A DNA stretch of 64,000 bases, from NCBI GenBank assembly GCA_021904315.1, contig CM038911.1:17271390-17335389 (forward strand), read 5' to 3'. Below the pieces are notes generated by a model. It did not search any database. It had not been told where the DNA came from and saw only the letters and a program-made list of their open reading frames with translations. This document shows positions 33,603 through 47,779 of this stretch, piece after piece; positions within the stretch are counted from its first letter, which is position 1; each line of letters opens with the position of its first letter. The DNA comes from Sphagnum magellanicum. Taxonomy: Eukaryota; Streptophyta; Sphagnopsida; Sphagnales; Sphagnaceae. The translations under genes were made by a program, and so were the position numbers.

Positions 33603-35148
33603 ATGAAGTTATTAACCTGTGGTTATACTATCGCCAATCATTCAGCGAACATGGGTACACCTGCAGTAGTCATAGGGGCACAGTACTGTGTACCAAGTAC
33701 ATGCCAATACACGCTTTCCAAGGCAAAAAAAATGATCAAAGAATTGGAGCGTGGTTGATGCAGCAAATGGGGCTATTATTTTTAGGCTGATGAGATTTAA
33801 GACGAATTCCAACGGATGGTTCTCCAAATATGAAACCCAATTGGTGGATGCACAGGGAAATATTGTAGCTCGAATCCAGGACAAGGTAATGTATTGTACA
33901 GTAAGATTCTGCTATGATCAAGTTATATAAGGGATCTGCCGATGATGTTTATACTTCAAGTGTGATGATTATCTCTCCATGAGAGTGATTCAGTCATGAC
34001 TAGATGTTCCAGTAGTGCAAATGGATATATTTATCTTGTTTCTTCGCTGGTAATCATATTTGGAGCTGTCATGCGTGGATCAATTGATTGCTTGATTTTT
34101 TACAAAAGCACGGCAGATGGAAAGTATTGGGGTGGATCTGCAAATTCTAATGTCCTTTGTAGTGTGAAGATCTGTGGGGGGGCTGTTACATTGGAAGACG
34201 GCTATCAAAGTTTTCCTTGCTTCCAACTCGTCTGAGAAACAGCCTAACTACATAGTGGAGTTGAAGAAGATTTATGCGCAGGATTATACCATTCTCCATG
34301 GAACACAACCCATGTCAAAGGTATGTGTGCAAAAAATCTTTGCACTGTTGATCAGATGGTTGATCTTGAATATAATATTAAAAATTACTCAACCATCATG
34401 GAAAAATTGCTATTGATGTGTTATGCTTTTGATTATCTTGATTCATATACAAGATTTTATATATAGTCACTACTAGGGAGAAAGGTGGAAAGCAAAATTC
34501 ATTGCAAAACACATGTGTGGATGGTGCACGTGCATTATTTCTTTGTATGATATGTTGGGTGATAATATAATGGTTGGGTGCATGAAGTTTGGAACAATAT
34601 TAACCTCTCCTACAGCTCTTGTTGACCTAATGTCAAATGGGCGAAATCTAGCTGAGATCTTGAACACACCCATTTGGAGGCTCAAAGTGTACTACTTAGA
34701 TAATTCCTTGAAGTAATTGATGAACTTGATGTGAATTTGATTTTACTACATTTTTTGTGGGATTTTGAATTACATTGAACATCATTGGATCTAGGTGGAG
34801 ACTAGTGACAAGTTGTTCGGGAGACCCAAGTATTCATTGACAGTGAACACATGTGTAGATTGTGCCTTCGTCTTCCTTCTTGCCATGATCATGGAATGGT
34901 CTAGAGATGATGGTGGTGATGGTGGTGGCATTGGGGGCGGCAACGGCACCTTCGGTGGGGGTTTTGGTGGTGGTTGTGGCATTGGGGGCAGCAGCAACAC
35001 CCCTGATGGGGGTTTTGGTGGTGGTGGTGGCATTGGGGGAGGCGACGGCACCCCCGGTGGGGGTTGTGGTGGTGGTGGCATTGGTGGTGGTGGCAGCAGC
35101 AGGGGTTGTGGTGGTGGTGGTGGTGGCGGCGGCGGCGGCATCTCTTAA
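33603..35148 (+). pseudogene. LOR protein copy C, frameshifted, with glycine-rich tail
   Basis: Exon positions equivalent to A and B are 33651-33885 (an upstream in-frame ATG is at 33603), 34109-34320 and 34795-35148. Relative to A and B there is one extra base in an A-rich run in exon 1 (about 33,724-33,733). Exon 2 has two extra bases, in a G4 run (about 34,129) and a G7 run (about 34,170). As read, exon 1 terminates at TGA shortly after the A run. The three insertions add up to +3, so the frame is right again from the second half of exon 2 to the end. Exon 3 starts VETSDKLFGRPKYSLTVNTC and keeps the hydrophobic DCAFVFLLAMIMEW helix. It then runs into about 78 residues of glycine-rich repeats (GGGIGGG, FGGGFGG and similar). 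Either a recent pseudogene, or an intact gene with homopolymer errors in the assembly. Confidence 0.75.
34909..35145 (+). repeat. GGT/GGC-rich coding minisatellite
   Basis: Repeats of GGTGGTGGT and GGCATTGGGGG(C/A) with a GGCACC(C/T)(C/T) spacer make up the glycine-rich tail of LOR copy C. It also keeps other frames and the opposite strand open by composition, giving Pro-, Val- and Thr-rich shadow ORFs. Confidence 0.9.
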
Positions 35149-36190
35149 AGATTGTGGACCAACCCTAGCTAGGTTTATGGTTGACCATGTGATAATAGTA
35201 TGATGTACACATTGAAAGGGTAACTTAGGATGTCCATGTGATTGTTTGCATTGGCTAAATAAGTTTTTGGTTGATTTTCCTAGATTTTTGTTTGTGGCAC
35301 TTATAGTTATTAACATTAGTATATTTTTTGGTTTTTTCATTGACAAATCTAGTAAAAAAAATCCAATTTGGATAGAAGTCAAATAGAGCACTCTACTTGA
35401 TTTCAACATGTTTGTTGTGATTAAGGTGATATCTTTTACTAGTAAAATACAAACTATTTGATTAATCATTTTGACCAATTATTTTTTTTGACAAACATTG
35501 GACTAATTGATTGGTCATATGTGGGTGGGTAAGTAAGTACATGTGTTACATTCAAGTAGGTGGGTGGGTTGGAAGGTAGGTGTACTAAATCTAAGTAACG
35601 GTAGGTAAGTTATAAAATTGCAAATGGGAGGTAAGAGGTAAGTATGTAATAGGCATAAGATGTCCCATTTAATTAGGGAACATTGGTCATCTTGATTAAT
35701 GATGTCAAAATTTCTTATGATCAATTTCACTAAATGTCCCATTTGACCAATTTGATTATGGTTGTCCAACTTGATTGAATATGTTGGTCAAAAAGTACAT
35801 GTCTCGAGCTTTTAGTCAAAATAGACATGTCCATTAGTAGAAAAAAACCAATTAGTCAACTTGAACCATTTGAAAAACCAAGAATTCTAGTAATGTAGTT
35901 TGTTAGGATTTTTAAAAATTTCTAATCCTTTTTTGAGCCCCCAAAAATTCTATTCACGAATATAATCTTTCTATAATTAATTTTTTTTGGTAATGCACGA
36001 ACATCACAATTTGGGTTAGTTTTTCTTATTTTTAATATTTTTAAATTAATTAAAATTTTAATCTAATCATTTCTTTAAAAATTCAACAAATAATGAAAAA
36101 CTTGAAATGATCACAGAAACATAAATGAACCCATTCAAACAAATATGTCATGCCCCTACCAGAAGAGATATTTAATGTCCTTGGTCAAGC
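35149..36190. other. Spacer with GGTA tetranucleotide patch
   Basis: 35,519-35,650 is a degenerate (GGTA/AGTA/GGTG)n purine-rich stretch. Around it, TTGGTCA and TTGACCA words recur (35,430-35,870). No coding sequence was recognised. Confidence 0.5.
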
Positions 36191-36461
36191 CAAGGTTTTC
36201 AATACTTTGGACTTGAAATTTAACTACCATCAATTGTCATTTAAAAGAGGGTGACAAGGTCAAGATGAAATTTTGGGAAATCAATATTAATAGGAAGGAT
36301 TTCTTGTACCAATGGAAATGTTTGCCATATTTGGTTTAAGATACGTTCCCGACGTCCAAGCATGATTAGGGTACCACATTTGAACCCTAAGGACTCACTC
36401 CAAGGATTCCCAAATTCACCTTTTTCTTCACTTTTCCCATGACATGTCTTACATTTGATTA

Positions 36462-36735
36462 GGTCCAAATTTTTTAAGGTGTACCAAAATCTTGTCACAT
36501 CATCACCTTTTTTTTGTCTTTTTTACTTAGTCCTTTTTTATCATGTAAAAACACATTTATGGATGATTATGATGGAATTTAAAATTGCAATGGTTCAAAA
36601 TATAATCCTTTTGAAAAATTTGATAACTTTTGATTCATTATTTTTTTATGGGGATCAAAATATGGTGTAAAAAAGGATTACAACAAGGACTAGGCCCTTT
36701 TTGTCATGTGTGGTACACCTTATAGGATTTTCACC
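36462..36735. repeat. MITE-like element with GGTGTACC ends, copy 2
   Basis: Same 25-bp imperfect inverted ends and interior as 5277-5553, inside the same gypsy interruption, so it was co-duplicated. Confidence 0.75.
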
Positions 36736-37858
36736 CCACCTTTTTTTTCTCATGTCAAATCAAATAATTTTGTTCCAAATTTTATATAGGCTTTTAAAAT
36801 ATCTATTTTTTTCACTTATGAAAATGAGAATAATAAAATTTATCCAATGTGGGCCATGTTCTATTAATGGCCCAAAATTCCCAAAAACTTGACTTTTTGA
36901 AACTTTTTACATTACAATGGTTCTTGTCACATTCATACATTTTATACAAATTAGCACATAAGATGTTTGTGGTAAAAATCTTCCAAGCCAAAAAAAATTT
37001 GTTTAGACATTCTTTAAATGAATCCTTGAACTTTTTTTCTCATGAGATAAAGTCCTATGAGGATTTTTTCCAAGGACTTAATAGGAATCCTTAAATTTGT
37101 TCAAATTTGACATTATATGCATAAAATAGTACCTTTGTAATGTATCTATTTATGAATAACATCAAAATCTCAATATGAATGTGTCATTAAGTTTCAACCA
37201 CATGTTTAAATGAAAGGGTCCAATGAATATAAAATACGATAGTTTTTCGGGTACCCCAAAAGGTCATGGATCCAATGGAAGAAGGTTTTGGTTTTGGTTT
37301 GGCTAAATGTTATATTGATAACATCATTGTTTTTAGTTTGACCCCAAGAAAACACATGCAACATTTGCAAAAGGTGTTTGATTGATTGATTTTAAGAACA
37401 TAGCATTAAGTTTCATCTTGGCAAATCCCAATTTTTCCACGTTCAACTCCTTTCATCAACTCCCATTTTAAAACAACCCATTTGGGGACGATCGTTCCAA
37501 TTACACATTGATTGAAGCAGTTTAAGGTTGGGGGCTATGTTTATCCAACTTGATGATGATGGTCAAGAATTTGTGGTTGCATATACTAGTTGTTCTAATA
37601 ATAAAACGAAAGCCAAATATAGTTCATATGAAAGGGAGTGCCTTGCAATTGTTTCAGATGTTATCTTTATGGTCACCCAATCACTTTGGTTATTAATCAC
37701 CAGCCATTCAAGTTTTTGATAAAGACAAAAAAGTTGGCCAAGTGGGCATTTATCTTGAAGGAGTATGATTTTGATGTAATGCATAGGGCTGATAGAGCTA
37801 ACCGAAATGTCGATGGGTTGAATTAGAACCTAAATTCCAACAAAAAGGATACTATTAA

Positions 37859-38126
37859 GGTGAAAATCCTTTAAAATGTACCACACAGGATGAAAAGTGC
37901 TTAGTCCTTACTATAGTCCTTTTTTCTTTATATTTTGATCCCCGTAAAAAGTAAAGAATCAAAAGTTGTCAAAAATTTCAGGACTATATTTCAAACCATT
38001 ACAATTTTAGATTCCATCATAATCAATCACAAATGTGATTTTACATGGTTAAAAAGGACTAGGTAAATAAAATAAAATAATGTGATGTTGTGATGAGATT
38101 TTGGTTTACTTTAAAAAAATTTGACC
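37859..38126. repeat. MITE-like element, copy 3 (inverted)
   Basis: Reverse-complement orientation relative to copies 1 and 2. It begins GGTGAAAATCC and ends AAATTTGACC. It lies between the RNase H end and the integrase zinc-binding part of the gypsy element. It is diverged in sequence from the other two, so it is an independent insertion. Confidence 0.75.
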
Positions 38127-39925
38127 CATTATGGCTCATTGGCATGGTGATGTGGATTTGGAGGTAATACCAAAGTGGCATTTTTTGGCACATTGTACCC
38201 TATTGGGATGTTCTGGGGATGTACCTCAAGCAAGATTGGGTAATGGGGATTCCCAAGAGGAGCATACTGAACCAAAAGGTAATGGTGCCTTAAATATACA
38301 TCATGATTCACCTATTATTGCATATTTGCAAGCAAGTGAAATTCCAATCAAATTGACTATTAAAGAGCGGGACTAGGTTGTTCATAGGGCCAAGCAGTTC
38401 AAATGGGAAAATGACTCCCTACTACAAATGTGGATAGATGGATGAATATGGATAGTACCTTGCCCAGAAGAATGTGAAGGCTTTGTTTAGTATGTTCAAA
38501 AGGAGTTGGGCCATTTTGGGGTCCAACAAACTTATAATTTATTCTAAACACAATACTAGTAATAAGGGATGCAATTGCAAGTTCAAATTTTGTTTTTCGG
38601 TGTATGGTGTGTGACCAAATTTGGGCATCTTTCAATGCACCTACACTTCAATTACAATCCTCACCAATTATCGGGCTTGGATATCGATGGAGTTTGGATT
38701 TCATTAATTCATCGAGTCTAACACCTCAACATAACTAATATGTTTTGGTTATTTCAAACATTTTTTCGATTGGTTAGAATTGGCGCCATTATCAAATGTG
38801 AAGGGGCATCATATGCATTTTTGGGCAAGGTATTCAATAAATTTGGGGCTCCAGTTGAAGTTTTCACTAATCAAGGTACAAAATTCCATGGCAAATTTCA
38901 AGAGTTATATGAATCATCACTTATTAATCATCACATTACTTCATAAGACCATCTTGAAGTAGACAGGTTAGTTGAACAGATGGTGCATGTAACCAAACAA
39001 AGTTTTTCAAGGTATGGATTTAAAAAAGGTCATGCTCAAAATTAGAATATACAACTACCATGGTTAGTTGTGGGGTATAGGTTCAATCAACAAGCCTCCC
39101 TTACATCTTTCTTTCCATTTATTTTGTTACATGGTCATGAGCCTAAGTTACTATCAATCTAACAAGATGTGATGGCTATCATCAATTTGGATTATTCAAA
39201 TTTGTGGTTTCAAGCATGTGAGTAATGAATAGCTTTGTTATAATGTTTAATGTCCATGGCTATGTATAATTTGGTTATTGTTCAACACCAAAATACACTT
39301 CAATATGCCACTATTCAAGGAGGTGGATATTGGCCACAAGTTTGTGGATTCAAGCCAGCAAATTATGTGTACCTATAAGAAACAACATTAACTATTTTGG
39401 ATGTGATTGTGAGATGTGTTATTTTGTAAATACAAATGGTTTTACCTTCTAGTGTGTTGTTATTAGAAAGCCAAGATGGTCAAACATGGAAAAATCATGT
39501 GCATAATTGTGCACTATGTCATCTTCCCCATGTGGATGGCAAAATAAACCCATCTTCGCTAGTTGTTCTTGTCAAACTTTGTTATATGTTGTGTTGGTAA
39601 TGTCACAAGCACAAAAACAACCAAGATTACAAGATTTTTTTAACCAAAACGAAAACAAAGGTAGGCCTAATTCTAAATTTAGATCATGAAACAAAAAAAT
39701 AAGAACAAAAATAAGACATGTGTAAAACAAAAATCCAACAAAATTTTATTGCAAAAAATAAATAGAGTAGGGTTATGAGAAGAAAACGTACCCAAAATTG
39801 GTGTTGAACAAATTAAAAGTAATGGGGAATTTTACCTTTATTTATACCTATCGAACATTTAGCTCAAGAACTTCCAACCTACATGTGGGCCATTTACACC
39901 CATATGTGGGCCATGTGTACCGATG

Positions 39926-40249
39926 TGTGAACTATGAGTTAACTAGAAATGAACTAAAATTTAACAAAGAGTGAATTGAGAGTTAACTAAGAATGAATTA
40001 AAAGCAAATTAAAAATGAACTAAAAGTTAATTACAAGTGAACTGAAATTGAATTAAAAGTTAACTACAAGTCAATTGAACATTAATTAAAAGTGAATTAA
40101 GAATCAACCAGAACTGAATTAAGACTTAATTAAGAGTGAATTAATAGTTAATTAGAAGTGAACTAAAATTTAACTAAAACTTAACTAGAAGTTAATTAAA
40201 AATGAACTGAAATTAAATTAAGAATTAAATGCAAGTTCATTACAAGTTA
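39926..40249. repeat. 10-bp-period AT-rich array
   Basis: About 32 degenerate units of 10 bp, alternating GTTAACTA(G/A)A, GTGAATTAAA and GAACTAAAAT type words. The period stays close to 10 bp along some 320 bp, and TTAA occurs in most units. Confidence 0.8.
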
Positions 40250-40670
40250 TGGATGAACATTCATATGAATGAACTCCATGGCACCTACATCCATGACAAG
40301 TAATCTATTGGGGTTGCCAATATGTCAATGTATGATCAATGTTCAAAAGGTTAGCATATGGGATGTTTTACATCACCCTTGAACAAAATATTAATCAACA
40401 AATGGTTTTGCCCTTACTACACTTAAATAGACCGAAAATCTTTAGGTAAAATTAGCCTAAGTATTTTTTTCATGGTGATTCATATTTGGTCAAAAAATTT
40501 GAAGGATTATAGTTAAGTAATTAATGATGGGGCTTTCATTTGCACTTCACCTAACAGTCTTTTTCCTTGGAACCAAAATGTTCATTAATGATTGATTTTC
40601 ATATGTCATTGAACTTATAATACCATTTGGTTTAGAGGGACCTTAGTGCCAAATAGGGGGGTAGTTTGGG

Positions 40671-41168
40671 TATGGTGTACCATTTAAGGTTTTATTTGTT
40701 AAGGTTCATATGTGTGATGACAAAAATAATTATAGGTGCCAATGTGGTAGTGCACAACAATTGTCAAGTGGTTATGATTGATTGTATTCTTAAATTTAGA
40801 TTAATTATGCCTAATTTATCTTATTAGGTTAATCTAATTTATTGTGTAGTTTAATTGTGAACTAGTTCTAGTGTGAATAATTCAACCTAATTTCTGGATT
40901 GGGTGAATTCTTGTGGTTTCAAATCCTTTTTTGATGATTTGAAATTCGAAAACATAGTGTGTTGATGTGTTGCAAGTTTTTTTGTGTTTATGTAGTTTTT
41001 TGTTGTACATAATGTTTATGTTTTCATTTCTATGTTTTTGGGCTTGGATTCACGTGTGTTGTAGGTGAATTTTTTTATGTTTAGTATGGTGTACCATTTA
41101 GGGTTTTATTTGTTATGTGTTACATGTGTGATGACAACAATAGTTATAGACGTTGATGTGGTAGTGCA
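40671..41168. repeat. Direct repeat pair of about 84 bp, 414 bp apart
   Basis: 40,671-40,754 and 41,085-41,168 share TATGGTGTACCATTTA(A/G)GG, TTTTATTTGTTA and GTGTGATGACAA, ending GGTAGTGCA. Both start with the palindromic GGTGTACC also found at the ends of the MITE-like family. It may be the two ends of a small degenerate element. Confidence 0.65.
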
Positions 41169-41340
41169 TGAAAGATTAATAAATGATGAAGTGGTAACAA
41201 GATGGAGGGTGTTACTTTTCATCCCTTTTATTTCATCTACATGGCATCCATAATTAATGACAAAAAGATGTGGCCGTCCAATTGTCATTATAATGATTTT
41301 AAAATGATTACAAGTAATTTGATATGAACATAGACAAATT

Positions 41341-41530
41341 TAAGCCCCCACCTACCTACATACCTACCTATTTACCTATTTACCCACCCACCTACCTACT
41401 ACCTATTTGCTTAGCTACTTACCTACCTATAACCTACATGCTTATCCACCCATACATGCCTTACCCACCTACCTACTCACGCACCCACTCACTTACTTAC
41501 CTACCCATTCACCCACCTACCTATTTTTTT
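41341..41530. repeat. Degenerate (ACCT/ACCC)n tetranucleotide array
   Basis: About 190 bp of CTACCTACCTAT, CCCACCCACCTA and similar words in 4-bp register, giving a Thr/Tyr/Pro/Leu-rich shadow ORF. A complementary GGTA-type patch occurs at 35,519-35,650. Confidence 0.85.
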
Positions 41531-42467
41531 TCCTATCATCTTACAACTTGTTTAATACTTATTTCATAACCTTGTAATGATATGAAATAAACATGTGAAA
41601 TAAAACACTTGACAAAAATTGAACACCTTTCGATGGTGTGGTCCATTAGTAAAGACTTGGTTTATAATTATAAAAGTGAAAAGTGCAATTCCTAATACTT
41701 GCAACCTATGTGCATTCTTAAAGGGTTAAAGTAAATAGGCTAAATTAAAATTGTTAAATAAGTTAAGTAAGTTATGTAAAGCAAGTTAGGTAGGCTAAGT
41801 TACCACTTACCTATCTACATGCCTTTTTTTACTTACCTAGACCTATTATCCATCTACCTACTTCTTAAAAAAAATAAAAAATTCAAAAATATGATTTTAA
41901 AAAATATAAATTCACCCAATTCAATAGTCCATTGTTTACCAATCATATTCTAGTCATTCATAACACTTTAACAATATATATGACTTGTTTAATATAACTT
42001 GATAATTATTTTTATAACTATAAAATGAAAAGTGCGATGTCAAAGATTCAATGATTTCTTATCCTCAACAACTCATCTATCACATCTAAAACTCCCTTAA
42101 TTATATAATGTGCAATATGATCACAAAATCAATCATATATAAAATCTAAATTAAGATGTGATATTTTCTTGTGTTCAAGAGTTCACTCTAGTTAAGCAAC
42201 CATATGCATTCTTGTTATTCTTGAGTTGGTTTCTCTGCATGGCAACTGTCCACACCTATCTTCATTTACATCAACATGACTTACACTTGCCTTCTAGCTG
42301 CATATAAGAACCTTATTGCTTACGTTGCTCATCACTCCCTCAAGTTAGGGTTCCTTCATTTTGCAAGTTGATTAGACTTGGAAAAATATTTCTCTTTCTC
42401 TGTTTTTATTATTGTATCGATTGTCTTCAGTCATCCTTGCATAATGGAAAGATCTGACTTCTCACAA
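41531..42467. other. AT-rich spacer, nothing recognised
   Basis: Contains a further (AAGT/GGTA) and (ACCT) patch at 41,755-41,865 whose halves are loosely complementary. No gene signal was seen until the repeat cluster at 42,468. Confidence 0.4.
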
Positions 42468-42900
42468 GATTCTGCAAATCAACACACGGGTCGCATTGAA
42501 GTTTTCTACAAAACAATACAAAGGCCGTGGAACTTGGGGGCAGAATGGTCATGCCCAAGATGTTTAACAGTACTTTGTAGAATGTTCGTTGCCAAACCCT
42601 GAAAATGTTAACGAAGTAGATTCCGCGAACGCAAACACGGGCAAAATTGAAAACATTTGGAACTTCCCGGGCAGAATGGTCACCTCCGGAGATTCTCTAC
42701 CTCAATACGTTGAAGGAATGTTCGTTACGAAACCCTAAAAATGTGGAAACCGAGGTGGATTCTGCAAACCCAAACATAAGCAGAATTGAAAACATTTGGA
42801 ACAGCCAGCGCAGAATGGTCATGTCTGGAGATGGTCTACAGTTCGACGTCGTAGAATGTTCGTTGCGAAACAATTAAATGCGGAAACGAAGAAACCCGAC
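42468..42900. repeat. Tandem repeat upstream of PGES2-like gene, three units of about 140-150 bp
   Basis: Units start at 42468, 42619 and 42758 with GATTC(T/C)GC(A/G)AA. Each contains (C/A)(G/A)ATTGAA, GCAGAATGGTCA, and GAATGTTCGTT(G/A)C(G/C)AAAC. The array ends about 300 bp before the ATG, so it lies in the promoter or 5' leader of the gene. Confidence 0.85.
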
Positions 42901-43195
42901 AAGGAACGGTCCGAACGTCGGGATGCCCGGCAATGGACAAGACGGCGAAAGGCCCGCCAGAATTTCCGTGATCGGAGATTGTCTTCCCACTTTGCCGTTG
43001 ACGAAGAGAATTGTGTTTGTGATACGCAATCGTGTCGAGATGCGTCTCTGTCTCCGCCATGAATTGGCAAGAAGAATCGGATCGTAAATTCTCTCTGACC
43101 TATTGTTTTCCTTGAGCATAGCAAGAGTTGTTCGGGATTTGCTTCTAGTTTGCGCCTTTGGGAAGCAAATTGAGAGACAGAGAGGATTGGCAGCG

Positions 43196-45679
<2,484 letters not shown>

Positions 45680-47640
45680 GGGATAGGAGGTTCTTGTAGA
45701 TTGTAACAGGCCAGCAAGGTATGAATTTGTGGTTTCCTTTCCTCAGAAATTCAGGCTAAGTGCCTGCAATTACCAAAATACCTGCTGCAAGGGATGAGTA
45801 GAATTTTAAGGTGAAAAGAAGTCACAATAAAAAGATTTTTTTGTGCATTATTCTTGTGCACCTCTCAGGAGTATGTGTTTTCTGTTGAAGGATGAAACAT
45901 TCTTTGCAGAGGATGTAGTGTCATTGTCATTTTGTCCATGCACTAAGGGAGACATAGCATAATTAGCTTGCATTTCAGGAGGTGCTCAAGACAATAGATT
46001 ATAGGACTGAAGCTGGCCTTTGCTCTGGACATTGAGAATACAAATATGTGAAGTGTACATGGTACAGTACAAGGTCCCAATTACATTTTGAGTGGAGAGT
46101 GGGGAACCCAGTGGTGTCAATTGCTTGCCTCACTTTCATCATAGATTTCCAAAGAGAGTAGGCTTTAGGGCTTAGGGTTAGGAAATCATGGAAGTTTAGA
46201 TTCAGAAAGAAAAAATGTTCAGAGGAACACATGCTGATGATCAAAGGTGACCTGAGGAGGTGGATTGAAACCTGGTACCAAGCTCCAGGCTCCTGTTACA
46301 AATAGTCCCTTTTTTATTCAGGTTCCAAGTTTGTGTGCAGGCAAATAAGATTTTATGGAAAGGCAAAAGGCAGGTCGTAGTTTATATTACTTTTTAGTCA
46401 AGAAGACAGGATATCCGTCTTCATGCTGAAGATGAGAGAAATGAACAGGAACATTTCTACAGATACTATGGAATGGGCCCGCCCCACCCCACCCCTTGGG
46501 GCAAGTGGCATTCTGTAAGGTGGCCACTTGTCTATCAGGGCTATTCTAGAGTGAAACCAGCGTCTTGGTCGCTGACTCGCAGTATGGAAGATTGATATGT
46601 GTGATTTTCTTGGCATTTGTGCTGTATTTTAAATTTTTGTTCATGAATAATATTCCCATTAGGTGGAAAGTGCAGACCACCACTACCGGCACATGAGAAA
46701 AGACACACAAAAGTATCCCAAGTATCCAAGTAAGAGCCCAAAAGTCATAGTGAGTAGGGTAAGGCTGAAAGTGAACTGGCACCCAAAATCACACCACTCA
46801 GATCCTCAGCTGTGGATGAACCTCAACTGCTTCACCTTGGGAACCCATTAGGCAAGAAGTAGGACTTCTATATAGGTAGATCCATAGGAAAATAAGTGAC
46901 TACTTGGAAAGTAGATGATTTATACATAATTCAGAGCAGCTTCATGCATGCACACACTGGAATAGCATATTTTGAATGTAGAATAATAAAACTTTGTCTA
47001 TTTGTTCAAAAAAATGGTTTTGGGACAGCATATTTGCATAGGATATGGTGACTAGAAAAAGCCATTACACCATTTAAATCCTGTTATGGATTGCCTAGAT
47101 GACTTGATTGGTCCTCATGGCATGAATTTTTATCATTATTGTTTATTCAAATTATCTATTTGGTTTCACAAAGCTTTGGTATTAGTGATTTCTCACTTTC
47201 AAGTTTATGGGTGGGACCTGAGATATATAAGTAAATAGTTATGAATGTGAGAAATATTGATGCAAGCCTTTATACCGAGTATGGGTGAAATTGCTCTGTT
47301 TTTCTACCTCTAGGAAAATCATCAAAATCTGACAAGTTTTTAAGTTGAAGGGCCTATCTTTCAAACCTTGCTGCCAATCCCATAAGAGATAGGCCCTTCT
47401 CTTATAAGTCAAGCCCTCCTGAAAATTGGCCACTGTAAATGTTGGGCTCCTTAACTCATGCAATTTACCTCTGCATTGCAGGCTCTCGAATGGCAGTGTA
47501 AGACAGGTGTGAGACAGGTTCTTTCGCATGTACAGAGGGAAATTACATTTTGTAATTTGCCTCCATACAAACATAGGAACCTGCCCTGCTGTCAACTTCA
47601 AACCTACATGAATGGAAATCATCAATTTTGTACCTTCCTG
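45680..47640. other. 3' flank and spacer, no gene recognised
   Basis: Short open frames on both strands without family features. A small hairpin at 47,350-47,395 (GGGCCTATCTTTC and GAGATAGGCCC) precedes the foldback element at 47.7 kb. Confidence 0.4.
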
Positions 47641-47669
47641 CTGAATCCAGCGATCAGGTTTTACGCCAA

Positions 47670-47776
47670 GTAAGGCCCTCGGAACAGGGCACTCCTGAAA
47701 TTCAGGCCTGCCCTCAACTCTCGTCTCAGGCAACAGACCCTTATTTCAGGAATGCCCTATCCCTGGGGCCTTACAT
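47670..47776. repeat. Short foldback element, related to 1164-1279
   Basis: Arms: GTAAGGCCCTCGGAACAGGG then CACTCCTGAAAT on the left; the reverse complement of the right arm is GTAAGGCCCCAGGGATAGGG then CATTCCTGAAAT. Same architecture and spacing of motifs as the foldbacks at 1.2 and 27.3 kb, but diverged. Confidence 0.6.
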
Positions 47777-47779
47777 ACC

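Larger units (their letters stand above)
36191..39690 (+). mobile_element. Decayed Ty3-gypsy retrotransposon (RT to integrase)
   Basis: RT starts at 36,191 (VFNTLDL, YHQLSFKRG-like) and is interrupted from about 36,345 to 37,247. It resumes with VMDPMEEGFGFG and CYIDNIIVFSLTP, then KHMQHLQKVFD. RNase H (37,495-37,826) reads GAMFIQLDDDGQEFVVAYTS, KAKYSSYERECLAIVSDV, then WAFILKEYDFDVMHRADR and NVDGLN. A MITE-like element is inserted at 37,859-38,126. The H2C2/integrase part follows in shifting frames: KELGHFGVQQTYNL, CMVCDQIWAS, WLELAPLS, then FGAPVEVFTNQGTKFHGKFQ, ending near PRLQDFFNQ at about 39,630. No frame is intact and no flanking LTRs were recognised. Confidence 0.85.

Noticed and set aside
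34791-35478. Pro-rich and Thr/Ala-rich ORFs of 116-214 codons on the minus strand, and a Val/Ala-rich plus-strand frame
   Set aside because: Shadows of the glycine-codon repeat of LOR copy C exon 3; composition alone keeps these frames open.
41324-41569. Thr/Tyr/Pro-rich ORF of 81 codons
   Set aside because: Product of the ACCT tetranucleotide array.
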